Shown here: positions 35,601 to 45,300 of the stretch, one piece after another
Layout: every line of letters begins with the position of its first letter
How positions within the stretch are numbered: position 1 is the stretch's first letter
Assembly (NCBI RefSeq): GCF_037042905.1
Contig: NC_087258.1
Coordinates: 11,397,501-11,461,500 of the forward strand
Direction of reading: 5' to 3'
DNA from: Lytechinus pictus
Taxonomy: Eukaryota > Echinodermata > Echinoidea > Temnopleuroida > Toxopneustidae
Length of the DNA stretch: 64,000 nt
Translations under genes and position numbers: made by a program
Notes under the pieces: model-generated
What the model was told of the DNA's origin: nothing
Seen by the model: only the letters and a program-made list of their open reading frames with translations
Database searches by the model: none

Positions 35601-37007
35601 TTAAGAGTTGAAATGGTTATATCATTAATTTCACGAATAAATTATGTCAACACCATGGGACCACCGGGGGTGGGTCAATCTAAAGAAGAACCACAAAAGA
35701 GGAATAAAGATGGAAAAATGGAGTGATAATAGGTCTATATAATATTATTATCATAATTATCTTATTCAATTATTAGGCGGACGGATCGACCACGCCCATC
35801 ATCAGGGTGTCGCCAACAAGGCGCTGACCGATACTATAGCCTTCCATGAAGCAGTCGCAAGAGCCGTCGAGATGACGGATAGTGCCGATACGTTGATTGT
35901 GGTAACCGCGGATCACGGGCATGCCTTTGTTATGGGCGGATATCCGAGCAGAGGAAACCCGATATTTGGTATGTATTGATTCAAGGAAGGGTTTATTGAT
36001 GAATGAATTGATTGAAATAATCGATTTCGAAACAAACCATCAAACAATTGAGTCTGGAATTGAAGTGATGCTATTGTTATTGGCTTCCATCATGTTCATG
36101 GCACTATTCATCTGTCAGTCAACAGATAAGCATTTACGTCATTAATGGTTATTTTAATTGTCACCATTGTTTATTTCAGGTTATGATGATAACGTCAATG
36201 GCAGCGATGATAAACCTTACTTGACATTATCTTACGCCAACGGTCCTGGTGGGATCCGTCTTGCTGATAGCTACATAGCCAACGGGGAACGACCGAACCA
36301 CTACAATTCAGAATATAGTGAGTTCAAAGCCCATTATCTTTTAGGGACTTTTCGATTTACACGTTTACCAGACGACTACTACGTACGTCCGAACATCAAC
36401 CGTTCAGGACTAGCATAGTCGACAGACAGCGTGTGCTTGCGCATGCTCAGCTAGCCTCTGTGTGTCGAGGTGCTTCTACCAAATTTATTTCCTTAAAACA
36501 GTCACGCTCTTCGTGTAATCTGCCAAGCCTTACAATTTTGTACATCAGAAGTTTGATAGAGTAACCTATTAGGCCCTTTACATAGAATATAGACATTGTC
36601 ACATCGCTATAAAAGAAAACCCAAATACGTATTCCTGTTACTCTTGATAGTGGTTTGTTACTGATCCATAGGCTTATATGATAATGTCTTTGCTGCTTTT
36701 CTTTTTTTCAGATTCCAAAGATTTCATTCAAGATGCGGTTGTTCCATTATACTCCGAAACACACGGGGGTGCTGACGTAGCGATTTACGCGCACGGTCCC
36801 TGGGCCCATCTGTATCACGGTACGCAAGAACAGAACTACATTCCGCACGTCATTCGATACGCAGCATGTTACGGGGATAGCCAGGAGAACGCGTGCACAC
36901 GCGCAACGGAAGAACCGCCGATGTGTACGGGGAGTGCGCATCATATCGCACTTGCGTCATGCGCGTCGCTAATTTTACCGTTGGTTTCTTTTATTACGCT
37001 GTTTTAG
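18328..37007 (+). CDS. Alkaline phosphatase, nine exons, probably GPI-anchored
   Basis: Spliced CDS: 18328-18415, 23705-23925, 31293-31467, 32299-32474, 33783-33990, 34521-34661, 35777-35968, 36180-36317, 36712-37007; 1635 nt, 544 aa. All introns are GT-AG with compatible phases. The enzyme hydrolyses phosphate monoesters at the cell surface. Signal peptide: [19 protein letters not shown]. Metal and catalytic motifs in order: FFLGDGM (Asp), [10 protein letters not shown] (nucleophile Ser), [10 protein letters not shown] (His, Arg), FLMVES (Glu), [17 protein letters not shown] and YSETHGG (Zn-binding His). The C-terminus ends in a hydrophobic stretch ([13 protein letters not shown]) after small residues, as for GPI attachment. 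Length and domain order are normal for animal alkaline phosphatases. Intron 2 alone is 7.4 kb and full of transposons. The isozyme role is unknown. Confidence 0.95.
18866..19216. repeat. Hairpin repeat with ~75-bp inverted arms
   Basis: GTGTGAAGAGTAGAGTAG... at 18866-18945 is repeated inverted at 19139-19216, ending CTACTCTACTCTTCACAC. The arms share the CTTTCGGCCCTGGCC segment. (TA)n tracts flank both sides, which may be the insertion target. Confidence 0.75.
19265..19302. repeat. (TA)n microsatellite
   Basis: About 35 bp of alternating TA. Confidence 0.9.
19330..19485 (-). mobile_element. tRNA-derived SINE
   Basis: The minus strand shows a tRNA-like head: an A-box-like GTGGCAAGTTGTCTAAGGC and a B box GGGCTCGATTCCC, followed by an unrelated tail. 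The acceptor stem does not pair, so this is a SINE rather than a tRNA gene. Confidence 0.65.
20917..21297 (+). repeat. Tandem duplication, two ~190-bp copies
   Basis: The block AAATTACCAATCAATAAAAT...GCGGACACATAGC...TTTATT occurs twice in direct orientation (about 20917-21103 and 21104-21297). The copies differ at few positions and by one small insertion. Confidence 0.9.
21298..21425 (-). mobile_element. tRNA-derived SINE
   Basis: The minus strand carries GTGGCCGAGTGGTCTAAGGC (A-box region) and TGGTTCGATCCCCGG (B box), then GTGAGCGAGGCATTTAATC and a short tail. The head resembles a Leu/Ser-type tRNA but cannot fold into a full acceptor stem. Confidence 0.7.
22225..22395 (+). repeat. Dispersed repeat R2 fragment
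   Basis: A segment ending TTCCTGTCGGTACCCATGG resembles 32660-32770 (TTCCTGCCGGGTACCCATTC). The two are diverged copies of one short interspersed repeat of unknown class. Confidence 0.5.
23705..23925 (+). CDS. Alkaline phosphatase exon 2
   Basis: The acceptor is ATTGCAG|AT. It encodes [20 protein letters not shown] through FFLGDGMD (metal-binding Asp) to FPHVALSK. The donor is CGAAG|GTGAG. It ends in phase 0. Confidence 0.95.
24245..25440 (+). mobile_element. ~1.2-kb dispersed repeat R3, copy 1 (in intron 2)
   Basis: It runs from CGACCTTTCGTTGGAGAATG to about GTTAACTTTTGTGTTA and is matched in inverse orientation by 61925-63125. Shared segments include GGAAGAGACTTTTGGGCCCG, CATAATGCCCGTTACATTGT and GCCAGAGATCCACCAATAAT. 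No coding frame is conserved. It contains the MITE at 24519. Confidence 0.8.
24519..24820. mobile_element. CCCGGG-ended MITE nested in R3
   Basis: The ends are CCCGGGGGGCCCACTTCCAT and GGAAGTGGTCCCCCCCGGG. Inside them, GAGTGGATACCAGGCGCGACC is inverted as GGTCGTGCCTGGTATCCAC. The copy at 62580-62877 occupies the same site in the other R3 copy, so the MITE entered before R3 spread. Confidence 0.75.
25441..25815. other. Intron 2 sequence, no gene
   Basis: No recognisable coding or repeat structure was found; the open frames here are short. Confidence 0.4.
25816..26271. mobile_element. MITE family M2, copy 1
   Basis: It starts CACGGGCCTAACTAC and ends GAATTAGGCCTGTG, a short inverted end. It is nearly identical to 30780-31233 and 51099-51604. 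Shared landmarks are AACTTTGGAACTATTTTTTT, GCCGGTCGAGGTACCC and CACACGAGTCTATGGG. Confidence 0.8.
26585..26778. mobile_element. hAT-like MITE, ~194 bp, poly-T rich
   Basis: The ends (C)ACTAGCGTACCTACGG and CCTAGGTACGCCACTG are inverted, of CAGTGGCGTACCTA type. ATAGCACC is duplicated at 26578-26585 and 26779-26786, with the last C shared with the element end. The interior consists largely of two long T runs. Confidence 0.8.
28358..29596. mobile_element. hAT-like element, 1239 bp, 8-bp TSD
   Basis: It starts CAACCGCGTAGCCAGGA and ends CCTGGCTACGCGCCTG, with TACACTAT duplicated at 28350-28357 and 29597-29604. It carries a direct ~95-bp duplication (about 29281-29370 and 29377-29467) and a pyrimidine tract near its right end. 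No transposase is visible. Confidence 0.9.
30167..30325. mobile_element. MITE family M1, copy with perfect 5-bp TSD
   Basis: It starts CAGGGGCCGCGGAACGG and ends CTTCCGCGGCCCCTG, with CAATA on both sides (30162-30166, 30326-30330). It lies inside the TA-flanked element. Confidence 0.9.
30780..31233. mobile_element. MITE family M2, copy 2
   Basis: Almost identical over its whole length to 25816-26271 in the same intron, indicating recent mobility or local copying. Confidence 0.8.
31293..31467 (+). CDS. Alkaline phosphatase exon 3
   Basis: The acceptor is CGGCCAG|ACA. It encodes [20 protein letters not shown] with the nucleophile serine in DSAGTATA. The donor is GAGCAG|GTAC. It ends after one base of a Gly codon. 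Confidence 0.95.
31707..32104. mobile_element. TTAA-flanked MITE, 398 bp (intron 3)
   Basis: The ends AGGTGCACGATTCC and GGGATCATGCACCT are inverted. TTAA is at 31703-31706 and 32105-32108. The CpG-rich interior contains CGTACGC-type inverted segments. Confidence 0.8.
32299..32474 (+). CDS. Alkaline phosphatase exon 4
   Basis: The acceptor is TTTAAAAG|GC. This start restores the family sequence [20 protein letters not shown]; the more pyrimidine-rich CTACAG site 12 bp downstream would delete four residues. The exon contains the active-site His and Arg. The donor is ATTAAT|GTAAGA. Confidence 0.9.
32660..32770 (+). repeat. Dispersed repeat R2 fragment
   Basis: GGTACCCATTCACCTCACCT and the sequence around it match the repeat type seen at 22225-22395. 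Confidence 0.5.
32850..33180 (+). mobile_element. Probable LINE 3' end
   Basis: The segment ends ATGCCGAATAAATAATAATAA, an A-rich trinucleotide tail preceded by GTATTGTACTGTAATTTATG. This resembles 3' ends of non-LTR retrotransposons. No coding part remains. Confidence 0.5.
33783..33990 (+). CDS. Alkaline phosphatase exon 5
   Basis: It encodes [20 protein letters not shown] to STEFLLG. The acceptor is ATATTCAG|GTC and the donor CTTAG|GTGAG. It ends after one base of a Gly codon. Confidence 0.95.
34084..34245. mobile_element. MITE family M1, opposite orientation
   Basis: CAGGGGCCGCGG and CCGCGGCCCCTG ends, with a perfect 5-bp TSD GTCTG at 34079-34083 and 34246-34250. It lies in intron 5. Confidence 0.9.
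34521..34661 (+). CDS. Alkaline phosphatase exon 6
   Basis: It encodes [14 protein letters not shown] through [10 protein letters not shown], with the metal-ligand Glu. The acceptor is TTTGTAG|GT and the donor GAAA|GTAAGT. Confidence 0.95.
34842..35014. mobile_element. Palindromic MITE M3, copy 1
   Basis: The arms AATACCTTGGTCACATTTGC and TATGTGACCGAGGTATT, with the internal GTCGAAAACAGCC / GATGTTTTCGACTC pair, are inverted. A related copy is at 53860-54013. It lies in intron 6. Confidence 0.8.
35030..35320 (-). mobile_element. Probable LINE 3' end (minus strand)
   Basis: (TAT)n followed by TTACTTATTTGACCAAATCA and T-rich DNA looks like a non-LTR retrotransposon tail read in reverse. No coding sequence is present. 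Confidence 0.4.
35777..35968 (+). CDS. Alkaline phosphatase exon 7
   Basis: It encodes [18 protein letters not shown] and [19 protein letters not shown]: two clusters of zinc-binding Asp and His residues. The acceptor is TATTAG|GC and the donor TTTG|GTATG. Confidence 0.95.
36180..36317 (+). CDS. Alkaline phosphatase exon 8
   Basis: It encodes [20 protein letters not shown] to RPNHYNSEY, the crown-domain side of the family. The acceptor is ATTTCAG|GT and the donor TATA|GTGAG. Confidence 0.93.
36712..37007 (+). CDS. Alkaline phosphatase exon 9 (terminal)
   Basis: It encodes [20 protein letters not shown] (Zn-ligand His) and [18 protein letters not shown], then a Cys-containing tail and the hydrophobic GPI signal ending FITLF. 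The stop TAG is at 37005-37007. Confidence 0.95.
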
Positions 37008-39213
37008 AGTAATAAGCGAAAACAGAATGGGGAAAAGTCATTAAATCAGTGAGATACTGTATGATAGCTATTAGTGATATATATGGTTCTCACAATCGTT
37101 ATAGTAGGGAGTTTGCAAAACTGCAACGAGGACAGATTCAATATCACAGTAAATGTATTGAATATACCCGTCGAATGACAATGAGCAACTGTGAGGTCTT
37201 TTTCGAAAGTCGAAGAACTGGAAAAACCATTTCGTCCTAAGTTTCGGAGCTGATGAAAAACTGCAGATACGTCGTTAGTCCGGAGCTGATGTTTTGACTC
37301 ACCAATTTTCGACAAAGCCTTCTTATTTTTTCTTTATCGTGAAGGGCATTTGACAATACATTTTCTATGTTCTTTAATAAGTCGTGCATCGTGGAGGCGA
37401 AAACTCTCTAAGGAGACTTGAGTACCCGGATGTAGATTACTCAGTGGTAAGTGGCATAATAATGCTGCAATCTAATAGCATAGAATACCTAAATAGCGTA
37501 AACTAAAATTGCTAAATAAAGTAGAATGAAAAACTGAAGTTTTTACTTCATCCCATGCATTGTGACTCCCACCCGCCCAGGCTACTATAGGTTTCATAGA
37601 AGATACTCAATTATTCGCAGTTGTATTTGTTCCTATATTTTTGTACGTAAAGCTATATTCAGAAAAGTACTATTTACCTAGCGTGCAGTAGTTATGTTGT
37701 TAGTTGAGATTGAGAATATTTGAAATCGTACTGCCTATAAATATATATGTTGATTTTGAAATGGAAAACGGGTTATTAGATATGATTTGATATCTTTTAA
37801 TCATACAGCAGTGGAATGTACGTTCTTATTTTTGTGTATTTGTCTTTAAGTATTAACATACACTTACATGTATAATTGGGTGCATCATACTGAATGTTAT
37901 GGGAAATACTGGAATAAATACAAGACATGAATATTTGCAAGGAAAATTAACACTCACTCAATCTCACTGAGGACGTGATAATTTTAATTGTTTTTATCTT
38001 TGTTGAGCAAAAGAAGTATCACATTCAACCCAGGTCCATGGCAGAGAATACTAACAATATACTTATGCCATTGACAGGGTCTAATTCATAGACAATACAT
38101 ACATGCAACATAAAAGCATACAAAGATACATATATAAAATAGAATGAAACTTTTCTGACTTATTTTGATTAAGAGGGTAGTAGGTACTAAAGACGGAACA
38201 TAAATTATTTCCATGTTGTGATAAACTTAAATATGATTTTTCCTCAAAACGATCGACGAAATATGGTATACTGAATGATTTAGAGTGTAATATTTGGGAT
38301 CAGTAAAAACTGTAGCAGATATTAATAAGGATCAGTGATTTTGTGAACATAAAAGTGATTTTGAATTAGACCAGAAAATGAAAGTCGATATTTATGATGT
38401 TATATTGTATTGTATTGTAATCAGACTTCTAAAAATTACTTGCTATTTTTATTAAATAAAGAACTTTTTATTCTACGGCAATTATATTATCATAATTCCA
38501 TATACTGAGTATTGCAAATGAGTTTTTCATCATACATTAATAGATTAATGTTAATCAGGGAGTAGCCTAGATAGGCCTATTGACTGTTTGTTAATTCCTC
38601 ACATCCCATTCATTATCTTATGTATTTTGTCATTTTATCCATTAAAAAAACAATTTTCATTGTTATTTTACTTTATTATGGAATCCTTTTATTGGTTGAT
38701 CTCGATGCATTGTATCCTATTTGTTGTTTGTGTTTTAGAGATGTGAAATAAATGAATTGGAGAATTGTAGAAAAAAAAACCATGTTAACTCTGGTTTCTC
38801 AGACATCTATGACAATAAAATCGGTATCAATATCATTAGTTAAACATAAGTACAACAACAATTAAATTTTGAGTGACTTTCTAGTTCTCTTTTGCAGTTA
38901 CAATCCGAATTATTGTTCATATAAAAAAGTTTGTTGATAAAACGTTAGTAACATAGAGTACATACTGTATGCTTCGCATTCGCCTAAACCCTGTAAATTA
39001 TTTTAAATCATTTTTTGTAGTAAATGTTAAACTCACAGAGAGATAAATTGCTATATTGTAACAGTAACATTTTAAACGGTACCCCTTTTGAAAATGACAT
39101 GATCAAATAAAGTTTACTTTATAGATTTTTTCCAAGAAGAAAAGAAGATGGCTCAGAATCACTGTCTGAAAGGCGATCATATATATTTCCCTGTATGAGA
39201 TACCAGCAGCAAA
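37008..39213. other. Convergent 3' regions of alkaline phosphatase and patatin genes
   Basis: No further gene. Copy 2 of repeat R1 lies at about 37180-37450, immediately beyond the stop codon. Plus-strand AATAAA occurs near 37506, 37912, 38453, 38745 and 39107, and none can be chosen as the used site. TTTATT near 38681 is a candidate minus-strand poly(A) signal for the patatin gene. Confidence 0.5.
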
Positions 39214-39309
39214 TTAAAAGTTCGCTTTCTCGCCACCAGAATCAGGACTTGCATTTTCTGCCAACGTCCTCTTGTGGTATAAGAAGGCTTGAAGCGCACG
39301 TTTTCCTTG
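39214..39309 (-). CDS. Patatin gene, last exon
   Basis: It encodes QGKRALQAFLYHKRTLAENA and a short polar tail to TAA (39214-39216). The acceptor reads ATTTCAG|CAAGG on the minus strand. Confidence 0.85.
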   Translation of the reverse strand, partial: QGKRALQAFLYHKRTLAENASPDSGGEKANF

Positions 39310-42300
39310 CTGAAATTGAGAAAGGAATAATTAATCAAATACATTTAAAGTGAATTCAACGACACCATAACCCCTCCCAAGAAAAAAAAATACAGAAATC
39401 CGGAAATGATTATAATAATGATGCTTTATGCTAGTAATCAGGATTGAAGATGCGGAACCCGTTTTATTAAACTTGATTTAATAACAAATTCGCAATAACA
39501 GTTAAAAGCTACTGAAATCCGTCAACCTGATTGGCCGATAGTAAATTTGGATAGAAATGGTGCATTTGTAGTTAGTCTTATAGAAACGGTACCCACAGGG
39601 TTAGCCCCCAGTGGTGGATCTAAAATTGACTAATGGTGTGTGGGCGGGGGCAGTTGTGTACACAAATTTTCTACAAAGCCGGGGAAAATGGAGTAAAGGG
39701 AGCCCTCGGCCTTTATTGACGATTTTGTTGTTTTATCAAGGGGGGCAATATTGTATTGGTGTGCGAGTTTGCTTTTGTGTTATTTTTTTGTAAATAAATA
39801 TTACAATATAATGTAAATATTTCTCGTTTCTGAAGAATTAAAACGAAACTATAGTAAGAGTGCAATTTATGAGCCTCCTTCAACTTTTCTCCGACTAGTT
39901 TTTGTAGAATAACAATGGAATAAATGAAATAACGCAAAACTAGATGAAATAACGCAAAAGTAGATGAAATAAATCTGATAAATAATAAAAAAAAAAAATC
40001 AGTCAATGAAGGAATTGTAGTATAAACAGCTGAATTACCTCAACGAGGAAGTCCCAATCTTCTGGTTCGCCATCGAAGTCAAGACACTTCATGTAAACAG
40101 TGTTGATCAAGACTGTTCGTTCATTGTCATCGCTCTGTCAATAAACAGAAAATGATCATGGGTGAAATCAATCCATAAATTTGATGTGAATTTAACAGCA
40201 ATATACTCGGATCCTAAAACTTAATAAAGATCTTTTTAAACACATAGTTTACCAGCACATTTTGTAATAAAGTTTCGTTGGTGTCCTAACCTCCACACAT
40301 ACTGTCCTAACGTTGCACCCACTAACTATCCCCCCCCCCCGATCAACGCCTCTGTCAATCAACCATTTTTGTCAGATGTCGAAAAACCGAAAAACTTCAA
40401 ACGGTGCTTGAAATTCCACTTTTTAATTTAGTATATAAGAAAATTCAGCTCGCACACGACGTAAGTTCAGGTTCTGTTCCCAAGATTTCAAATCCACCTG
40501 ATTGCGCTCAATTTCCCACCCCCATCCCCCGTAGGCAACGTCACTTGACACTTGGGCTACAAGGCGCCGTTTCATAAAGCTGTTCGTATAAGTTAACAGC
40601 GACTTAAAGAACGACTGGTGATCCTTTCTTGTGGTAAATGGTATAATATACTGGCGATGCATGGTTTAGCGCGTAAGAAAGGATCACCAGTCGTTCTTAA
40701 AGTCGCTCCTAACTTACGAATATCTTTATGAAACGGCCCCCGGTCTGGTACTTAGGATTTTTGCTTCATACGCGACCAACGACGGATTCAAGAACATAGG
40801 AAATGTATTGTAAAATGCCTTAAATGACAAAGCACAACCAAGAAGTCTTTGTCGAAAAATTGGCGAATCAAAACTGAAGTTTCGTCTTGGAATCTTGACA
40901 TACCCGACATAATTTGAAATTTTCGTCAGCTCCGAAACTGCTGTTCCGGTTCACTAGTTGTCGACAAAGACCTCCCAGGTGTTCATTGTCATTTGACCAT
41001 GTTGACGGGCATTCTCAATATATTTACTTTATTCATGAACCCGTCGTGCTTCGAGGAGCGAAGATTCCCAACTGACTCACCTCTAAGAAGGATCTTTTAA
41101 CATTCATTACGAGGGACTGAAAGAGGCTTGTGATGAGCTCGGTAAGATTCTTAACATCAATCCGCCCAGCCCCGATGAGATGTGTTTGAATTCCAACCCC
41201 ATTCCACTCAGCCAGGTTCATCAGTTCGTGGTAGTCTAACTTAACGTAGAAGATAACATCGGTGAACGACTTCAATGATTTGTAAGAAATTAAAAACTTC
41301 ATGAATCACTGAAGAACTATAACAGTACAACAAACTCCCATTTGGGAGAAGGTGTATTATACACTCTTATTTTTTGAGAAGTAAAATTTAACTCTGAATG
41401 GCTACCAGATCAGAGATTCGATCATCAAGAAACTTCCTCATCGATACACTGGAAGAATATCATAAAAGAGCAAAATGAAATGTTCTCCTTTTAAGAGAAG
41501 AAACAACTCATGTAGGCCTACGTGCTTTGCATTTAAGAAAATTGTGCATTTCTCTGAATTATGTTTCTGCTTATGGTAGCCGCCGTAAGAACTCGGCAGG
41601 ACAGTATTTTTGCTGGTAAACGCCAAGCTGGTATATAACCAATTATCTAGGAAACATTTTACGTCTAGGTTAATCAGTCATAGTGGCTGACCAGACGACA
41701 GATATTACTCTCGGGCTTTAAAAAAAATCAAAGTGGAGACAATGACAGAGTAAGGATTCGAACTCACAACCTTGCGATTTTGAGTCCAGTTCTCTAACTA
41801 CTGGACCACACGACCTGAATTGTGTAATTTGTTTGTAAATAAACTTTTAAAGGTCTCTTTTACCCGTCCATCTTTATTGATATCTAGAAGCTCAAACATT
41901 TCTGTTGCAGACATCAAACGATCACCAAAGAGCGCCCTCGCGTGAGATGATGTGAACTCATTCGTCTATAAATGGAGATGGCAATGAGAAAAAGGGAGAT
42001 TGAGGGTTGTAAAAAAGCAATTTTAATCAGTAGTCTGCAAGAATTGGTAATTAAACATTGAAAAGACCTGCATTTTCCATAAAATGTGCATTAATGTCTA
42101 TTTCATTATAATATAAAACACATAACGGGTGCGTCTCTAAATAAAATACATTGATTATTTTTCATCATAGTACAGTTTCTATTACCACTTTCCCCTCCCT
42201 CTCTCTTATACATTCCCACATAATCACACCTACTCCTTTCTCTTCATCTCATCTTGTTTCATATTCAACTCCTATATAACATGACATTGCCCAGGCCCAA

Positions 42301-45300
42301 ATTTATTCGATGAATGTCCTCATTTAACCAAATCTTAAAGACTACCCTAAATACCCAATTTTAATGATACTTCATCAATATTCATTATTTAAAACCTGAA
42401 ATGATGACAGGAGCAATTTTGAGGAGAGCAATATTAACGTCGGATTAATACCCCCATGAGTGATAAATGAAGGATACTGTAATCGGCTAATCCCTAACAT
42501 TTTGAAGAAAAAATATACATCAGGAATACCAAAATAAAATTAATGTAATTTTGCCAAAAAATTAAGTTTGTCCTCTGACCTGTGCACAAGCCCGCCGGAA
42601 CTCGCCAATATCGATATTATCGTTTCCGTCTAGGTTGTTATCGTTAAGAACTTTGACAAAACGAGTCATGGCGTCTGTTTTGATTCGATGCTTCCTAAGT
42701 TCACGTTCATGCTGCTTCGTAAATACTTGGTGTGCTCTAAAAAAGGAGAACCGTCAAAATTATACTTAATATTGAGAAGATTGCAGCATCGATCATAAAT
42801 TATCTAGAAATGCCCTAGGGCTGCTATGAAAAAAGTTACGTAATTGCATTGATTATAAAGATATAACTTATCTTTAAAAAGGACACTTTAACCATGTTAA
42901 CATATATATATCCCCACTCAAAGGGGTGTTTCCAAGCTTAAAAAAAGTGACAACCCCAAAAAGCACCTCCAAAACAACGACAAACAGAAAACAAAATAAT
43001 TTGGGATTTCATTACAAGGAAATGTTTAGAATCTGACCCCGAAAACAGGTTAATGATACGCCTCGACAGATGATGACCCCAACTTGCCCAATACATTAAG
43101 ATTGGCCATCAGGCGAGCGTTTCATGAATTGAGTTGTCAGACGTATTATCGGACAAGTTCTGTTTTATCAAACGGTTACCATAGGAACTGTGCTTGTTAG
43201 CCAATCAAAATAAAGGGAAGTTGTCACATCTGACAACTTGTTAGACGAAAATATTGATGAAACGCTCGCCAGAAGAATTCTAATAGCGGACCATTTAGTA
43301 AATTATGGGTGTGACCAACTCGGTTATTGCCATGGAAACACATAAGATAGTACTCCATGTTCATGAAACATATTTATAAATTAATTCAATCTTGTAATCA
43401 TTTAGACATATTTCATTTATTATGAGGTCCACAATGTAATTAATACCAAAATCAAGGTCATTCGAGGTCAACTAGATGTTGAAAAAAAAACTCCGGACGT
43501 ATCCATTAAATCGGTTGTATAAAATGAAATAAAATGTGATTTGGTAAATAATTATATTCAGTTACCTTGCCAACCGTGTGTTTGGTGTTGGAGCTGGGAT
43601 CGGAAGCAGGGCTGGGTTTGTTGCGAGAACATGCTGGTCATGATTGCTAAACTGAGATGAATCGGAATATAAAATATTGATTGACTGTTTCATTTTTGTC
43701 ATTGATCTGTGAATACGGTTATAGATTCTGTCTGGCATGTTTTTTGTATGTTTGTGCCATGCAAGAAGGATGGAAAAGCAAGACAACTTAATGACCTAAC
43801 TATTCCTTAAAAGTAAACATGAATGATCGGTTGGATGACTATTTTAGATATTACTAATATCATTAAAATAATCAATTAATGCAATTGTCAAAATTACCAT
43901 GTGGAGGAAAGGGATGCGTATGATTATTATAAAAATCAAGATTAAAGTAGGCCTCTGAGGGAGGGCGCAGTAAAATTGTGACGTCATATTCATAAGTCAT
44001 ATTTGTATTGCTATTTTTTACAACTTTTTTCTATAATGATTTATCCGGAGCTGGAGCGCATTGGGCACCTTGAAAAAATGCATTGTTCGGGTTAGGGGGG
44101 GGGGGGGGCTGAAACACACCTCAGAGTAGTTCCTCGAGGTTACGAGAAAAATAAATTCGCAAGACGTATTTCATCCGCACATTGCCATGATTATTTGAAT
44201 TAAATTCAAGTGAACTTGTAAATTTGATTGCATCAAATTGAAGTAACTTGAATTAAAGAGAGGAGAAAAAGTAATAAAAAAATGAATGTAAGATTGACTG
44301 ACCAGAATGAAACCTAGAGTCTTCTTATTGAATGTTCCAAAGCGAGCTTTCTTTGTGAGTAGTTTGCCAACATCGTTCAATGGTTGTAACCTACGAAGGA
44401 AACTATCTTCCGGCTTCATGGATAACCACCAGCCTATAAATGATAACACATGGAATAGTAAATAATATACCACGCAATGACAGGCTCGCGTAAAACCCCA
44501 GTCACATTTAAACGGGGATCCTCAAGGATCAACACGGCTATGCCGGCATGATCCGGGGAGGTCCGGGATAGTTTTGCCCTGGATTAGGCGTCGATGAGCG
44601 TTGATGACTGTACTCAAGACAAATACAAGGAATCTATCTACACACGGATCTAAACGCACCATGCAGGCAGAACATGATTGTCTTCTACACGGATCATCAT
44701 GGCGTCAACAAGAACCCCACGAACCAACACGGCAGCTGTACGGACCAACAGGGAAACTACCCCCCTGAATGCTCGGGGACATCCCGATAGACCGCGGGTC
44801 CGATAGACCGCGGGTCCGATAGACCGCGGGTCCGATAGTCCGCGGGTCCGATAGACCGCGGGTCCGATAGTCCGCAGTGTGTGTAAAATTATGATCAGAT
44901 ATATCAAATGTCATCGAGAGGTCCACAGGTCAAATGATACGAGGCCATGGGGTTCTATCAGGTGCGGATCCATGGAGGGCCGAGGGGGAACTGCCTCACC
45001 CCCCCCCCCCAACCACCAGCTCAAAAAAAAAGAGGGGGAAGAGGGGAAAAGGGAGAGAATAAAAAAAGAAAGAGGAAGATGGGAAAAGAAGAGAATAGAA
45101 AAGAAAGTAAGAAGGAGAAAGGAAGAGAAGAAAAGGGGGAAAGGAAAGACAAAGAAAAAAGGGAGGAGAAAAGGGGAAAGAAGAGGGAAAAAAGAGGAGG
45201 GAAAAGGAAGAGAAGAAAAGAAAGGAGAAAGGAAAAGGAAGAAAAAGAAGGAAAAAAAAGAGGAAGAAGAGAAGAATATTTAAATAGAGAGAAAGATGGG

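Noticed and set aside
44650..44926. Open frames with repeated YRTRGLSDPR-like peptides
   Set aside because: Translation of the 16-bp GATAGACCGCGGGTCC array of the foldback element.
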